Positions 34,062 to 46,399 of a stretch of DNA of 64,000 bases are shown here, piece by piece. The stretch is from Lepidostoma basale (Eukaryota; Arthropoda; Insecta; Trichoptera; Lepidostomatidae). The stretch spans positions 372,001 to 436,000 of the forward strand of contig JAHDVF020000755.1 of the NCBI GenBank assembly GCA_022606425.2, given 5' to 3'. Every line of letters begins with the position of its first letter. Position 1 is the stretch's first letter. The translations under genes were made by a program, and so were the position numbers. The notes under the pieces are model-generated. The model was given only the letters and a program-made list of their open reading frames with translations, searched no databases and was not told the DNA's origin.

Positions 34062-34420
34062 TTAATAACTAACTAACTAACTAACCATCACGCTGTTTCT
34101 CCGAAAGGGTAGGCAGAATGAATGGACTGTCACACTTTAACCGATGCGGCACTCCATCCTTCTCTTTGCGCCCCGCGGGAGACGCGGTGTGATGGGTTGC
34201 GAACCTCATTGCCACCAATAGGCATCTTCCGTGCACACTTCGAACATCCACAAAATTCGTCCAACATCTACAAAATAAATCTAAAACAAATAATATAAAA
34301 TCCAATTATATAAAATAAAATAATGAAATAAAAATAATTTAACACAAAATGTTTGTGTGTGCAAATATTGTCTATTTAATTAATGTTCCATGTATCCACC
34401 GTTTTTTTAATTATCACAAC
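34062..34420 (-). mobile_element. SINE-like element with LINE-A tail
   Basis: Minus-strand full-length-looking copy: GTTA tail, CCGATGCGGCACTCCATCCT block, GCCACCAATAGGCATC block, AT-rich block, ending near GTTCCATGTATCCACCGTTT. Best partner of 16781-17150 and 60440-60900. Confidence 0.7.
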
Positions 34421-34589
34421 ACAACATTAACACAACATAAGGGTAAATTAGATCAGATAAGGGTTAACCGTCTGTTAAAAAAAAAATTAGAACACCATGT
34501 ATAACTGTAAGTAGGTTCTTATATACATGTTAAAACAACTTTAATATTCACAATGTAATGTCAAACAAAGCGTGTGAACAAACACTGGA

Positions 34590-35245
34590 ATTCGGCGTTT
34601 GATTTTTGCAGCTTGGTCTTTTAACACCTTCTTCAATTGTCACTCTTCCATTGAAGGTTGCACAACATCTAGATTTTTTTTTACTTTTAAAACAGCCGTT
34701 TTTAAAAGGGATGTTGTGCTTCTTCTCCGGTCTCAATCTAATGATTGGTCTGCAGCAAGGCGACGCATCTCCTCTTCCTCTCCGCTCGGTCCTCGGCAAC
34801 TCTCTTCAACTCCGCATAAGAGGTGCAGCCAATATCTCTAAAAATTTGGTCTAGGTACTCTTGGCGAGGTCGTCCTCTGCCAATCGATCCCTCGACCATT
34901 CCCTTCAACACTCTCCGCCATGGTGTTCAACATGTGCCTACTCTCTTCAACTCTGCTGAGAATTTCTTCACTTGTAATGTGGTCCCTCCGTGAAATATGG
35001 GCAACTCGTCGGTAGGTCCACATCTCAAATGCCTCCAGCCTTTTGCGCTCTCTTTCGCCCAGGTACCAAGTCTCGCAGCCGCGCAAAAAGTTTAAAAGTT
35101 GTTTTCGGAGGTTCAGGTCTATGTTGTTGGACTCGAATATTTTAGACTTTTTGTTGAAGGCAAGTTTAGCCTGGTGGATACGACTATCGGCGTCTTTCTT
35201 GGATCGACTATCCCATGTAATACTGCTCCCCAAGTAAACAAAAAT
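34590..35245 (-). mobile_element. LINE post-RT fragment
   Basis: A 131-codon minus frame (34838-35233) encodes MGSSITWDSRSKKDADSRIH, RGCETWYLGERERKRLEAFE and MWTYRRVAHISRRDHITSEE, the usual order downstream of the RT domain in RTE-like elements. The stretch to 34590 is a decayed C-terminus. Confidence 0.7.
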
Positions 35246-35787
35246 CTTTACACATCTATTACATGTTGTGCTAAAACTGAATAATTCTCCAAGGTTTTCT
35301 AGCCAGGATTTTCTTCTTTTCCAGACACTTCATTTAACAATTTTAATTTTACCTTTAATAAACAGTGGCAGCACTTTTTATTTATCGTTTCTCATAAGTG
35401 CCAGAAGTATTCCAGTTTCTGCGCTTTACGGTTATGATAATTTCTTCTATTTTTTCATTCGCTGCAGTACTTCCTCGTTCGTGACTCTTTCTATCCGTGA
35501 TATTTTAAAAATCAATCAGAATTTTACGTAAACTGGTTTTTTATTTCTCATTCAATTTCTAAACTTTTTAAAATTTAACTAATATATTTGGATTAGTAAT
35601 TTCCAATAGCATTTCTAAAAATAATTAAATAAAGGCCATATTTGTAGTTTGAATAATCTTGATGTATAAATATTATATTTAAGATAAGATGTCTGAGAGT
35701 TCAAAATATGGTTAACAATGTATGTATCCTTTTTCTCCTCCCTTTCAGGTAAATAATATAATATTGAGTTATTACAATATACTATAA

Positions 35788-36008
35788 CTAACTAACTAAC
35801 TAACCATCACACCGTCTCCCCGAAGGGGCAGACAGAAAGAATGGACTGCCACACTTTTCTTTCGTGACATATTTCTCTCGTTTCCTCAACATTCATACAT
35901 CGTGTCATGCACGCGCGTCGATTTCTCTGACTCCTCACATGGCCGACATTCAATATTTGATTTATTTGATCATGCCACGTTTTCCTCGATCTTCCACTTT
36001 TTCTGTTA
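35788..36008 (-). mobile_element. LINE-A 3' fragment
   Basis: GTTA repeats, CACACCGTCTCCCCGAAGGG and 200 bp of 3' sequence, minus strand. Confidence 0.75.
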
Positions 36009-36354
36009 ATTTCAGTTAACTAAAAAAGTATCATTACTTTCCATATACGAGTATTATATAAATTATTAATAATAAAATAAGTATTGTTTATTTTATGTTA
36101 TTAAATAATTCAATCTCAGCTATTAACTAGTTAACTTGAAATACTGTTGCAATCTAACAATGTATTAAATCATAAAATAACTGTCACAACTTATTTAGTA
36201 TCGCCAGTCGATGTTGGCAACATCAGGTGTGACAATCAACTCGTTTTATTAACCATAATAAAATTTTACAATCAACTAGTAATTTCAGTTAACTCAAAAA
36301 GTATCATTACTTTCCATTATGTAAATAAAATTATTTATTGTTTCTTGGTCAACT

Positions 36355-36745
36355 CAATAAACAGACTGGAAGCATTCGAAATGTGGCTCCATTGCCGAAT
36401 GCTCAGAATTCTCTGGACAGACATGGTTACTAATACCGAAGTCCTGAGGCGAGCTAGAGTTGACAGGGAACTGTTATCAACTATCAAGATTCGGAAAATT
36501 TCACATCTGGGTCATAAACTGCGTGGGGAAAAGGACCACCTTCTCCAACTGATATTGGAGGGGAAAGTTGAGGGACGCCGAAAGCCCGATAGGAGACAAA
36601 TGTCCTGGCTGCGAAACGTGAGGGAGTGGACCGGCATCCGAAGTGTGGAGGAGCTGTTCCGAGCGGCGCAGGACAAGGACAGGTTCGCCGAGGTGATTGC
36701 CAACGTTGGGGGGACCCGATAGGGCACTTGAAGAAGAAGAAGATT
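36355..36745 (+). mobile_element. LINE-D 3' fragment, best copy
   Basis: Open frame from about 36357 to 36722: NRLEAFEMWLHCRMLRILWT, RRARVDRELLSTIKIRKISH, LGHKLRGEKDHLLQLILEGK, WLRNVREWTGIRSVEELFRA and EVIANVGGTR, then a GAAGAAGAAG tail. Typical non-LTR C-terminal region. Other copies: 39260-39525, 55268-55640, 57818-58475, 61325-61580. Confidence 0.8.
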
Positions 36746-36868
36746 GTTTCTTGAAGAGTGACATAAAACTCTATATTTAATAATAAGAATAAATACGTCT
36801 GTTCTCTATAAATTTATTATTTTTATTTGATTGACATGTATCGTATTTATAAGGCATTATCAATTGTA

Positions 36869-37385
36869 ACACACTAACTAACTAACCATCACGCCGTCTC
36901 CCCGAAGGGGTAGGCAGAAAGAATGGACTGCCACACTTTTCTTTCCTGACATATTTCTCTCGCTTCCTCAACATTCATACATCGTGTCATGCACGCGCGT
37001 CGATTTCTCTGACTCCTCACATGGCCGACATTCAATATTTGATTTATTTGATCGTGCCACGTTTTCCTCGGTCTTCATCTATTTCTGGTTCCATTTACAT
37101 CATTAACATATAATTTTTTTACCATTCTTTCTTCATTCATTCTTTCCATATGTCCAAACCATCTTAATGATCCTTTCATTATTTTGTTCATGACACCATC
37201 ATTCGCACCGCATTTACTTCTTATATTTTCATTCGACACTCTATCATACACAGAGTTTCCTCACATTCGTCTATGAGATCTCATTTCTAGTGCATTTATT
37301 CTACTTTCATCCTTCTTTTGCATACATAAGGGTCGGTAGAAGAACACCATTGTGCACTGCCATTCTAGCTTTTTTTGGATAGGTT
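36869..37385 (-). mobile_element. LINE-A 3' fragment
   Basis: Minus strand; 3' tail plus about 480 bp with a small deletion near 37320 (the EAWNW region is missing). Ends 130 bp before obst-E exon 3. Confidence 0.75.
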
Positions 37386-37515
37386 ATGTACAAATCAAAT
37401 GTATCAAATGTACAATGTATAAAAGCTTATTTGTTATTAAATGTATTTATTGAATGATGTTTTGAGCATTTTCTATAATATGTTGGTTAAACGATTGTTG
37501 GTCTATTTTTCATAG

Positions 37516-37678
37516 GCATACGCTCACCCCGAACTCTGTGATCAGTTCTTCCTGTGCACCAACGGAACCCTGACCGTGGAAACTTGTGAGAATGGACTCC
37601 TTTTCGACGGCAAAGGAGCCGTCCACAATCACTGCAACTACAACTGGGCCGTAGACTGCGGACCAAGGAAAGCTGATC
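37516..37678 (+). CDS. obst-E: obst-E exon 3, CBM14 domain 1
   Basis: Acceptor CATAG, donor GATC/GTAAGA. It encodes AYAHPELCDQFFLCTNGTLT, VETCENGLLFDGKGAVHNHC and NYNWAVDCGPRKAD. With exon 2 it makes six cysteines and the chitin-contact aromatics FF and W. Confidence 0.92.
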
Positions 37679-37989
37679 GTAAGATAATTTACACTTACCA
37701 ATTGTCTGCAGGAAGGGTATTGATACCCGTTTTCTGGAATGATGGTGACCAACGAGAAGGGTAAAAATACCCCTTTCGTGGAGTTGGCGTAAACTTTTTA
37801 AACTGTCAATTATTAAAAGTTGAGGGATCATATTCTATCACATTCGAAGTATACCTTTTAATGTTACGAGTATAATTGTATTTCGGTTAAAAACTACGTG
37901 TAGTAGTTAACCCACGAAAATTCCTATGGCAAATTTGTTAATAAATCCCTCCGTTTCTTTATTGGGGTAGAATCCACCACGGTATTACA

Positions 37990-38545
37990 CCCTATATTTT
38001 TCTTCTCTTCTTTCTCAGCCTATTCCCGTCGTCCACTCCTAGACAAAGGCCTCCTCCATTTGCTTCCATGTCACTCTGTCCTGTGCATACTGCATCCAGA
38101 TTATTCCGACGTGTCCGTTTAGATCCACCTTCCACCGTAGTTGCGGTCGCCCTGCACTTCTCTTCGCCGTCTACGGTCTCCGAATCAGCAGTCTTCTTGT
38201 CCATTTTTCATCTGATCTTGTGGCTACGTGACCCGCTCATTGCCATTTTAGAGTCGCCACCCGGTGGATGATGTCAGTGACCTTTGTTTTTTTCTCTCAC
38301 CGTATCGTTTCTGACTCTGTCTCTTAGGCTTATTCCTAACATGGCTCTTTCCATGGCTCTTTGGGTCACTCGCAGTTTCTCGGCACTTTTTTTTGACAAT
38401 GTAACTGTTTCAAGACCATAAGTACCAACTGGCAGAACGCAGGCTTCATAGACTTTTCGTTTCAGGTTGATCGGTATTTTCCGGTTTTTAAGGTGACACC
38501 CTATCACACCTCTTGAACTCTCTCTATACTCGTACATCGAAAATT
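37990..38545 (-). mobile_element. RTE/BovB-like LINE C-terminal fragment
   Basis: The 87-codon minus frame 38274-38537 encodes KRKVYEACVLPVGTYGLETV, KLRVTQRAMERAMLGISLRD and RVRNDTVREK, strongly BovB-like. It then continues to about 37990 frameshifted (WAGHVATRSDEKWTRRL-like). Confidence 0.75.
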
Positions 38546-38602
38546 AACTAAATTACTAACCATCACCCCGTCTCCCCGAAGCGATAGGCAGAAAGAATGG
38601 AA
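38546..38602 (-). mobile_element. LINE-A tail fragment
   Basis: ACTAACCATCACCCCGTCTC and about 35 bp more, minus strand. Confidence 0.55.
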
Positions 38603-38675
38603 TTTGAATTATTGTATTGAAATTTAAATGCGTTATTATATTAGTCTTTCTTTGTTTAGTTTTTATTATATTTTT

Positions 38676-38714
38676 ACACCTGAAGATGGAGGTATCCTCC
38701 GAAACATGTCGCGT
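38676..38714 (+). ncRNA. hammerhead-like motif (GGAGG type), sense in obst-E intron
   Basis: ACAC, core CTGAAGA, extra T, GGAGG/CCTCC with loop TAT, GAAA, palindrome ACATGT, GTC, then GCGT, one mismatch from pairing with ACAC. Lies about 250 bp upstream of obst-E exon 4. Confidence 0.5.
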
Positions 38715-38966
38715 TTTTTAAATATTTTTTAAATAATTAGTGGATTAAACAATGTTATTTTCAATTCCCTAAGTATTTTGAACTATTATTTTCTCTGCAT
38801 TTGTTTAACATTTTAATTTTAATAAGGATGCATTTATCCGCCTTAAATTATTTACATACCTTTTTCGTTCAGTTTTTTAATAATATGAATTCAACGCTAA
38901 ACATACCTTGTTGGCAATGATGTAAAAATCATTATAAATAATTTATTTTTTGTTATCTCGTTCAAG

Positions 38967-39161
38967 TGACCCCTATTTCATCCCCCGGGTGCGAGTACAG
39001 CTTCGGAGTCTACCCCGACAGCGAGGACTGCTCCACGAGCTACGTGAAGTGCGCCCACGGCGTCCCTCATCCATCCCCTTGTGAGGCTGGCTTGGCCTAC
39101 GACCACAGGACTCACGGGTGCAACTGGCCTGATCTGCTCCAGCCCTTCTGCAACCCTGAAG
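38967..39161 (+). CDS. obst-E: obst-E exon 4, CBM14 domain 2
   Basis: Acceptor TTCAAG, donor GAAG/GTATAA. It encodes TPISSPGCEYSFGVYPDSED, CSTSYVKCAHGVPHPSPCEA and HGCNWPDLLQPFCNPE: a complete six-cysteine chitin-binding domain. The first codon is split and reads Leu with exon 3. Confidence 0.93.
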
Positions 39162-39259
39162 GTATAATACTTACATAATAAATAAAGGGGATTGCAATAG
39201 CATTTAAAAAAATAATGGTTTTCTGTAGTAAGCCATGGAAATATAGATTTGAAACATTT

Positions 39260-39525
39260 ATAGAGTTGACATGGAACTGTTATCAACTATCAAGGTTCGA
39301 AAGATTTCACATCTGGGTGGGGAAATACTTCGTGGGGAAAAGTACTACCTTCTTCAACTGATAGGAGGAGTAGGAGACAAATGTCCTGGCTGCGAAGCGT
39401 GAGGGATTGGACCGGCATCCGAAGTGTGGAGGAGCTGTTCCGAGCGGCGCAGGACAGAAACAGGTTCGCTGAGGTGATCGCCAACGTTGGGGGGACCCGA
39501 CAGGGCACTTGAAGAAGAAGGAGAA
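39260..39525 (+). mobile_element. LINE-D 3' fragment
   Basis: VDMELLSTIKVRKISHLGG, then a small deletion, then SWLRSVRDWTGIRSVEELFR and a GAAGAAGG tail. Confidence 0.7.
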
Positions 39526-39539
39526 GAAACATTTATTAA

Positions 39540-40480
39540 AGAAATTTCAACAAACGTACAACACTCCCAACAAACATAACTAGGCTGTACCAAAAATTAA
39601 AACTTCTTATGCGCAAAGATATTTCTACTATCTCGGAACCAAACTATACAATATAATTGTAGATGAATTTGTTATATTACCTAAACCTGAAGACAGGAAA
39701 AGACTCGTTAATGATCATCAATGCTTCACGGCCGGTATGGCAAGTGCACTGTCCTGCTGAAATCACATGTCTTCAAGAACAAAATCTTCCAAATAGCTGG
39801 GTTATTGTGTTACAATAACATTTATCATTCACTGTTTATTATTTAAATTCCTGGTTTTCAAATAATAAAAAAAGCCTCCAGACCACAATGCACACCCTTA
39901 CTGACTCGCTGGGGATGCATTTTTTTCTCACAAAATACGTAGCTTTGCTAAGCCTCAAATGCGGTAATACTCGTATAACAGACATGCTGTTCCATACGTA
40001 ATTCCCAAATGTGCAAATCATAAATCAATAAATATTTGTTTAAGTTCTTATAGAAAAACGTATACTATTCGAAATTCAAATCATATTTTTTCGTGACACC
40101 CTTTATATCGCACGTGATTTCCACATTTGATAATGAGCAAGGCGGTATACCCCACTTCAGAGTATTTTGCTGAGTACTGTAACAGTTAACAATACTATGT
40201 ATTATGTATAAAATTCCTGTCTCTGTTTTCTGTCGACTAATTAGAGAAAACTTACATTTCGCGTGACAGAAATCTTGTGTTGTCATTATAGCGGTACCAT
40301 TTATCATCGGTGATATGACACTGTGACATCATGACCGTATTCAGCACGCTATTGCGATGAGCAATTAATCGAAAGAAAAAAACGTTTCTGTGAAATGAAA
40401 TTTTTTTTCAATTAAAACAGTTTTTTATCGCTTTCGAAGTTATTTAACATGGCATATTTTGAATCTATTAAAGAGTACTT
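39540..40480. other. obst-E intron 4, nothing recognised
   Basis: Moderately AT-rich with no open frame above 80 codons and no match to the repeat families of this window. One of the few transposon-free stretches. Confidence 0.35.
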
Positions 40481-40482
40481 TA

Positions 40483-40998
40483 ATTAACTAACTAACTAAC
40501 CATCACGCCGTCTCCCCGGAGAGGTAGGCAGAAAGAACGGAACGCCACACTGTTCTGTCCTGATATACTTTTCCCGATTCCTCTACATTCATACATCTTG
40601 TCATGCGCGCACGTCGATTTTTCCGACTCCTCACGTAACCGACATTTAATATTGATTGTTTTGATCGTGCCACGTTTTCCTCTATTTCTAGCTCCGTTCA
40701 CGTCGTTTACATATACCTTCTTCACCACTCATTCTTTCCATGTGTCCAAACCTTCTGAACGACATTTTCGTTATTTTGTTCATAACACTTTCATTCGCAC
40801 CGCATTCACTTTTGATATTTGCATTTGACACTCTATCATATACAGATTTATCACACATTCGTCTTGAAGATCTCATTTCTACTGCATTTATTCTACTTTC
40901 ATCCTTCTGTTGCCAGTTCCATGATTCACTTCCATACATAAGGGTCGGCACAAGAACACTATTATGCACTTCCATCTTAGCTTTTTTGGATAGGCTTA
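40483..40998 (-). mobile_element. LINE-A fragment, left half of a head-to-head pair
   Basis: Minus-strand copy from the GTTA tail to LSKKAKMEVHNSVLVPTLMY. It joins directly to a plus-strand copy at about 40998 inside the same part of the element. Confidence 0.75.
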
Positions 40999-41637
40999 TG
41001 TTTACAAGAGATGGGCGAGTGGAGAGGGATATTGCAAGAAGGGTTGGGGCAGGCAATAAAGTGAATGGTGTACTTAAAGTTGTCATCGCAAACAAAAACC
41101 CATCCAAAAAAGCAAGAATGGCAGTACACAATGGTGTTCTTCTACCGACCCGCGTATGGAAGATGGAATCGTATGGAAGCGAAGCATGTAACTGGCAAAA
41201 GAAGGATGAAAGTAGAATAAATGCAGTATAAATGAGATTTCTTATACGAATGTGTGACACAATGTGTATGATGGAGTGTCGAATGAAAATTTATGAAGTG
41301 AATGTGGTGCGAATGATGATGTTATGAACAAAATAATGAAAGGATCATTAAGATGGTTTGGACATATGGAAAGAATTAATGAAGAAAGAACGGTAAAAAA
41401 AATATATGCTAACGATGTAAATGGAAATATTAATAGAGCAAGATCGAGAAAAACGTGGGACGATCAAATAAATCAAATGTTGAATGTCGGCCACGTGAGG
41501 TGTCAGAGAAATTGACGCGCGTACATGACACGATGAATGAATGTTGAGGAAACCAATGAAATATGTCAGGAAATAAAAGTGTGGCAGTCCATTATTTCTG
41601 CCTACCCGGAGAGACAGTGTGATGGTTAGTTAGTTAA
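40998..41637 (+). mobile_element. LINE-A fragment, right half of a head-to-head pair
   Basis: Plus-strand copy from MFTRDGRVERDIARRVGAGN to the tail at about 41620-41637, with stops and frameshifts. Its tail ends about 40 bp before obst-E exon 5, leaving only a T-rich tract and CAG between. Confidence 0.75.
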
Positions 41638-41676
41638 TTTGATTTCGTGTATTATATTATTTTTTTTTCTTTTCAG

Positions 41677-41891
41677 CCGTGATTGGTTTCAAATGCCCCA
41701 CTCAAGTGCCGTCCAACTCCAAGTCAGCCAAGTTCTGGCCCTTCCCTCGCTTCCCCATCCCCGGAGACTGCCACAGGCTGATCACCTGCGTGGAGGGAAA
41801 CCCCCGCATCATCAGCTGCGGGGATGGCAAGGTCTTCGACGAGGAGAACCTCACCTGCGAAGATCCTGAGCTGGTGCCCCACTGCCACTAA
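41677..41891 (+). CDS. obst-E: obst-E exon 5, CBM14 domain 3 and stop
   Basis: Acceptor CTTTTCAG. It encodes VIGFKCPTQVPSNSKSAKFW, PFPRFPIPGDCHRLITCVEG, NPRIISCGDGKVFDEENLTC and EDPELVPHCH, then TAA. All six cysteines of the third CBM14 domain are present. Strongly GC-rich against its flanks. Confidence 0.93.
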
Positions 41892-42230
41892 CTCTAATCT
41901 AATCTAACTCTGTCTGTATAGCTTCTCCCGTTTCTGTCATCCTGGTATTCTTCATACTAAATACAATACTTTATATTACTACATCTATTACTTATTTCTC
42001 AATAACTCTTCCTCTCTTTCTTAACTTTGCACTTTCAATTAACAAATCATTCTTTTTCCTTTTTATGCTTCTTCTTACTTCTTTTCAAACTAATCTATGT
42101 TTTATGATTCTACGTTTTCTATTATCTTAGACAACCTTAACTCAGTCTATCTTATATTGAAACAAAATATTATTTTACTATATTTTTCCAATCTTGTATT
42201 ACACAATTAACAATAAATTTGCGTAATCTT
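41892..42230 (+). other. obst-E 3' UTR
   Basis: AATAAA at 42212-42217 is the nearest good polyadenylation signal. The sequence is pyrimidine-rich and G-poor. Confidence 0.45.
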
Positions 42231-43780
42231 CGTTTCTATTTTGGGTTTTTCTATTTTGTTTTTCATCTTGAATTAATTGATTAAAATATCATTCGATTAA
42301 ATAGTATCTCTTCTTTGCTTCTATTGGCTTCTTCTCTGTTTCTTACACAATATTTATATAATTTCTTGAGCTATATGTATATACTATACGGTATATTTCT
42401 TCAACTTTTATTTCTATGATCTAATTAAATTTCTGCTAACTTACTTAACCATCCTTATTTCTTTTCTTCTTCTTCTTTAAAATATATATATTCAACACTA
42501 ATTTTGAATTTATGTAAACCTGAAATATAATAATTTATTTTTATTTTCTGATGATATATTTACTGTATCCCTTGTAATTCTTCTAATTACTTACTAATTT
42601 ACTTCTTGTAAGCTTCTATACTTCCATTGCTATTTGACTAAATCAATATAATGAAATACTTTTTTCTAATCTTTACTAATCTTTTTTCCACCTTTTGATT
42701 ATACTCAACTACATAGTATTTACTATATAACCATCTTACTTAATTTTTTCATTCAATCAATCTAGTATTTTCCCTATTCTTGTATTCTGATAAATTAACA
42801 TATATCTTTCAATTTCCACTTACTAAAATAATAATATTTTCCATTTATTTTCTTTTAATTATTTCGCATATTAACAAACTGTATTACAAATTGCTTTACT
42901 TTAGTTTCTTTTTTAATTAACACTTCTTAAAAAGAGTAACATACTACACTTCGATTTCAATTTCTTCTTACTTCTAATCTTAAACTCTCCTTGGTCAATC
43001 TTTTTTTAATACTTCCTACTATTTTCTCTAATATTTCGAACTGAAGATCTTTTTGATTTTTCTATTTAAAAATAAAAATAAAAATGCTTGAATATCCCAC
43101 CAAAAACTATTTATCGTTGATAACATCTAATTTGATTTATATTATAACTTATAGTTGAATAATTTTCGAACTAAAATATAAAACAAAAGATATTTAAAAT
43201 ATTAACTATCTTGACACAGCACAATGGTTGCATTTTTAATATATCTTGACAAAAATATGAATCTTTATTCACATTTGAATAAAATGTCATGAAATATTGA
43301 TGATAACAAACATTATATGGAAATCAAATTACATCGTGGATATATAATTGTATACTATAATATACAAAATAATAAGATTCCTAATAGATTACACTTTTTT
43401 TCTATATCTTCAATCTTCCTTAACTATTTATGTTGATAGAAATTGTTATTTCACTTCATAAGCACATTCTAACTATTTCTAAGTAATTTAAAAACTTGTA
43501 ATAAAAACTAACTGACTCTAACTGTTCACAAATCATTAATTCATTTTAACTCAGTTTTTTCTAAAAATATATTTTCTTTCTATACTTTCTAGCCTTATAT
43601 AATATATAATGACTTCTGTATTCTGAATCTGATTCTTTTTACTCAAACTTTTCTTTCTGATCTTATTATATAATCAACTTTCCATATAGACCAACATTTA
43701 CAAATGGTATTTATATTCTCTATTATTTTTTTCAAATCTATTCTTTTCTCTTCCGTAACAACAAACAAGCCATTTAAAAT
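42230..43780. other. long G-depleted, C/T-rich stretch
   Basis: On the plus strand G is rare while C stays common; by hand I count 55 G in 42001-42960. No open frames, no transposon signature. It could be a longer obst-E 3' UTR, an unannotated non-coding transcript, or a decayed low-complexity tract. Confidence 0.4.
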
Positions 43781-44300
43781 ATTGTAAATAAGTTTTCGTA
43801 CTGTTTATTTTTCTTCTTGATACCACCATTTTTTATACATATAAACAAGAGTTTAATTAAAACATATTTATAAATACAACCGTTTTTTTTAATTATCTTT
43901 CGCGACGGTGTTTTAGTTATAGTAAAACGACACGTGGAAGCATCTTCAAAAGAGTTTATGTATGTATTCGGACGAAACTGGTCACTCATATTATTTTCTT
44001 TTTAATTTTTATTATCATAATACAAATAGGCAAAAACCCGGCTGTCATCAAGAAATAGTACTAGAATATTTTGAACACAAGAGAGCGAGATAGGAATACT
44101 TATATTTTTTCCAAAAGTAATTCGAAATGCACACGATACACATGTCTGAGAACATTTCTGGATTTTAAAATTTTTTCGTCTGATTATTGTTACATCACAA
44201 TAGTATGGAAAACAAAAGTAAAAACAATTTGGTGTTGTTAATTGTATAGTTTTTAACGTGTGTAAAAATAAAATTTTTCATTAAATGTTAATATTTACGA
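43781..44300. other. intergenic with a decayed repeat end
   Basis: 43880-43990 resembles a repeat end (TCGCGACGGTGTTTTAG, ACGACACGTGGAAGCATCTT). Otherwise AT-rich, nothing recognised. Confidence 0.35.
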
Positions 44301-44302
44301 TG

Positions 44303-44575
44303 CGTCGGTTCGGACATATGGAGCGCATGGATGCAGAAAGAATGGTTGAGAAAGTATACGTTAATGATGTAAATTGAGGAAAACATGGCATGACCAAATT
44401 AATCAAATTTTAAAGGTTGGTCATGTTACAAGTCGGAAGAATCGACATACGTGTATGACTCGCTGTATGAAAGTGGAGGAAGCTAGAGAGGTGTGCCAGG
44501 ATGGAGTAGTGTGGCGGTCCATTCTCTCTGCCTAACCCTACGGGGAAACGGCGTGATGATTTGTTATTGTTCTTA
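44303..44575 (+). mobile_element. LINE-A subfamily 2 fragment
   Basis: CATATGGAGCGCATGGATGC to CTACGGGGAAACGGCGTGAT with a GTT-rich end; frames broken. Confidence 0.65.
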
Positions 44576-44579
44576 ATAT

Positions 44580-45330
44580 TTATTACTAATTACTATTGGA
44601 CGGTGAACCAGGTTTTTAAATTGTAGAAAATCTTTACTTCCGTGAATATTTCATGGGTTTCAACTAGTTATTTTTATTTTTCATTATGTCTAGAAATAAA
44701 ACCTTATCCCACAAATCGTGATACAGCCGTTCAGGGCGTACATTACCAGTAGCTTATAAATCATTTTTGAATCAATAATCAATTTATTTAACTGAATTTT
44801 GTATCTTAATACGTTTCGAGGATATAGAGACTTCACCATTGTGACAATCAATTTTTGGAATACAATCTTCTTTAAAGTAGAATCTATTATGAGCTTGAAC
44901 GAAATTATTAGTGGATTTATTGTTGACTTTTTTTAAACACAGTATTGTAATCCACGGTAGAATATAAAGCAAAAATTATTTAAAAATCTTTATTTATTTT
45001 TATGGTGATATAATAATTTATTGCTAATCAGCTGAGTAAGAAGAAATAAAAATCATTTTTATGTAGAATCAACCTGGTAGAGAATTGAACCTATGTCCCC
45101 CGGATTAGTAGCCGAGCGTTCAGCCCCTACATTACCAGTTGATTAATAAATTGACTAATCACTACAACATACAAGTTATACTGCCTTGAAAAAACTTGGA
45201 TATGACTGAAACCGGTCAACCACAACAGCGATATCGGGTAAGGCTTATTTTTTTTAAAACATTGTATTTTTCCGAAACGTGTTTCGGATAGTACGCATCA
45301 TTCTTCAGTGTATTTTTATTACAAAACAAT
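44580..45330. other. AT-rich intergenic, decayed repeat ends
   Basis: Decayed GAAACCGGTC (45215) and GAAACACGTTTCGG (45280-45320, minus, with CTGAAGA) motifs are the only features; a short direct pair, GAGCGTTCAGCCCCTACATTACCAG and GCCGTTCAGGGCGTACATTACCAG, occurs at 45115 and 44730. Confidence 0.35.
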
Positions 45331-45629
45331 GATACAAACCTGTTCCTTACTTAATAAAAAGGTGAGTTAAGTCTTGATGTAGGGGTAATTTATATTTAAA
45401 TAAGAATACAGGGTAATGGGAATATGTCAAAAATTGGACATGAAGATATACATGCATAGCTGTTTTTTTATTTCCAAATTTTAAATGTTATTTTTTAAAA
45501 CGTTTCTTTTACTAAGGTACAAAACTTCAACGTTTTTTATTAAACGAATGCTATTTTTCAATAAGATGATTATCAAAATCTGATAAATTATTATAAGGGA
45601 ATAATATTTTGTTTGTTTCCCATAAAAAA

Positions 45630-46070
45630 CAATTAACTAACCATCCAGCCGTTTCCCCGGAGGGGCAAACAGAGAGAATGAACCGCCACACCTCTCGATC
45701 CTGACACACGTCTTTAGCTTTCCACACATTCATACAGCGTATCATATACGCACGTCGATTCTTCCAACTTTTAACATGGCCAACCTTTAAAATTTGAATA
45801 ATCTGGTCATGCCAAGTTTTTTTTGTTCTCTCATGACTCCGTACACCATTCACACCGTTAACATATTATATTTTCTTAACCAATCTTCCTTCATCTATCC
45901 GTTCCATTTGTCCAAATCTGGTGATCCTTTCATAATACTTTATTCTGCTCTACATTCCTTACTTTCATTCACTTTTACCATACATACGTCTTAGGGATCT
46001 CATTTCTACCGCATTTATTCTGCTTTCATCCTTCTTCTGTCAATTTTATGCTTCATTAATAAACATCAGG
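45630..46070 (-). mobile_element. LINE-A subfamily 2 fragment
   Basis: Minus frame 45551-45853 encodes MNGVRSHERTKKTWHDQIIQ, CMNVWKAKDVCQDREVWRFI and LSVCPSGETAG. It ends about 40 bp before the left mariner TIR. Confidence 0.7.
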
Positions 46071-46300
46071 GTTAATTTGAAACACAACCAAAAAAATATT
46101 GAAATATAATATTAGGTCCTTACATATGAAATTGGCGTTTTGCCGTACTGGCAACTTTGATCTCAAATATCTTCTCTTTGGTTAGGAATTCCAAATTTTA
46201 ATTTATACAGCTATTTACTCAAGTATTTGTGTTTCGAAAATTATAATTCATTTTTTTTTCCTCAATTGTTTTTTTTCTTTGCGTCACTCAGTTTACAAAA

Positions 46301-46399
46301 TGGAAAACTTGAAATATCGCGTTATTTACGAGTACGAGTTTCACCGTGGCACCAGTGCTGCAGAAACGGGTCGAAGGATTAATGATGTGTATGGCGACG
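46301..46399 (+). pseudogene. mariner transposase, N-terminal part
   Basis: Encodes MENLKYRVIYEYEFHRGTSA and AETGRRINDVYGD, the N-terminal helix-turn-helix of mariner transposase. It is cut after GGCGACG by the Transib insertion; reading on from 46400 gives an unrelated tail and a stop at 46463. Confidence 0.9.

Noticed and set aside
37487..37831. 114-codon minus frame over obst-E exon 3
   Set aside because: Antisense to a confirmed six-cysteine exon; no domain of its own.
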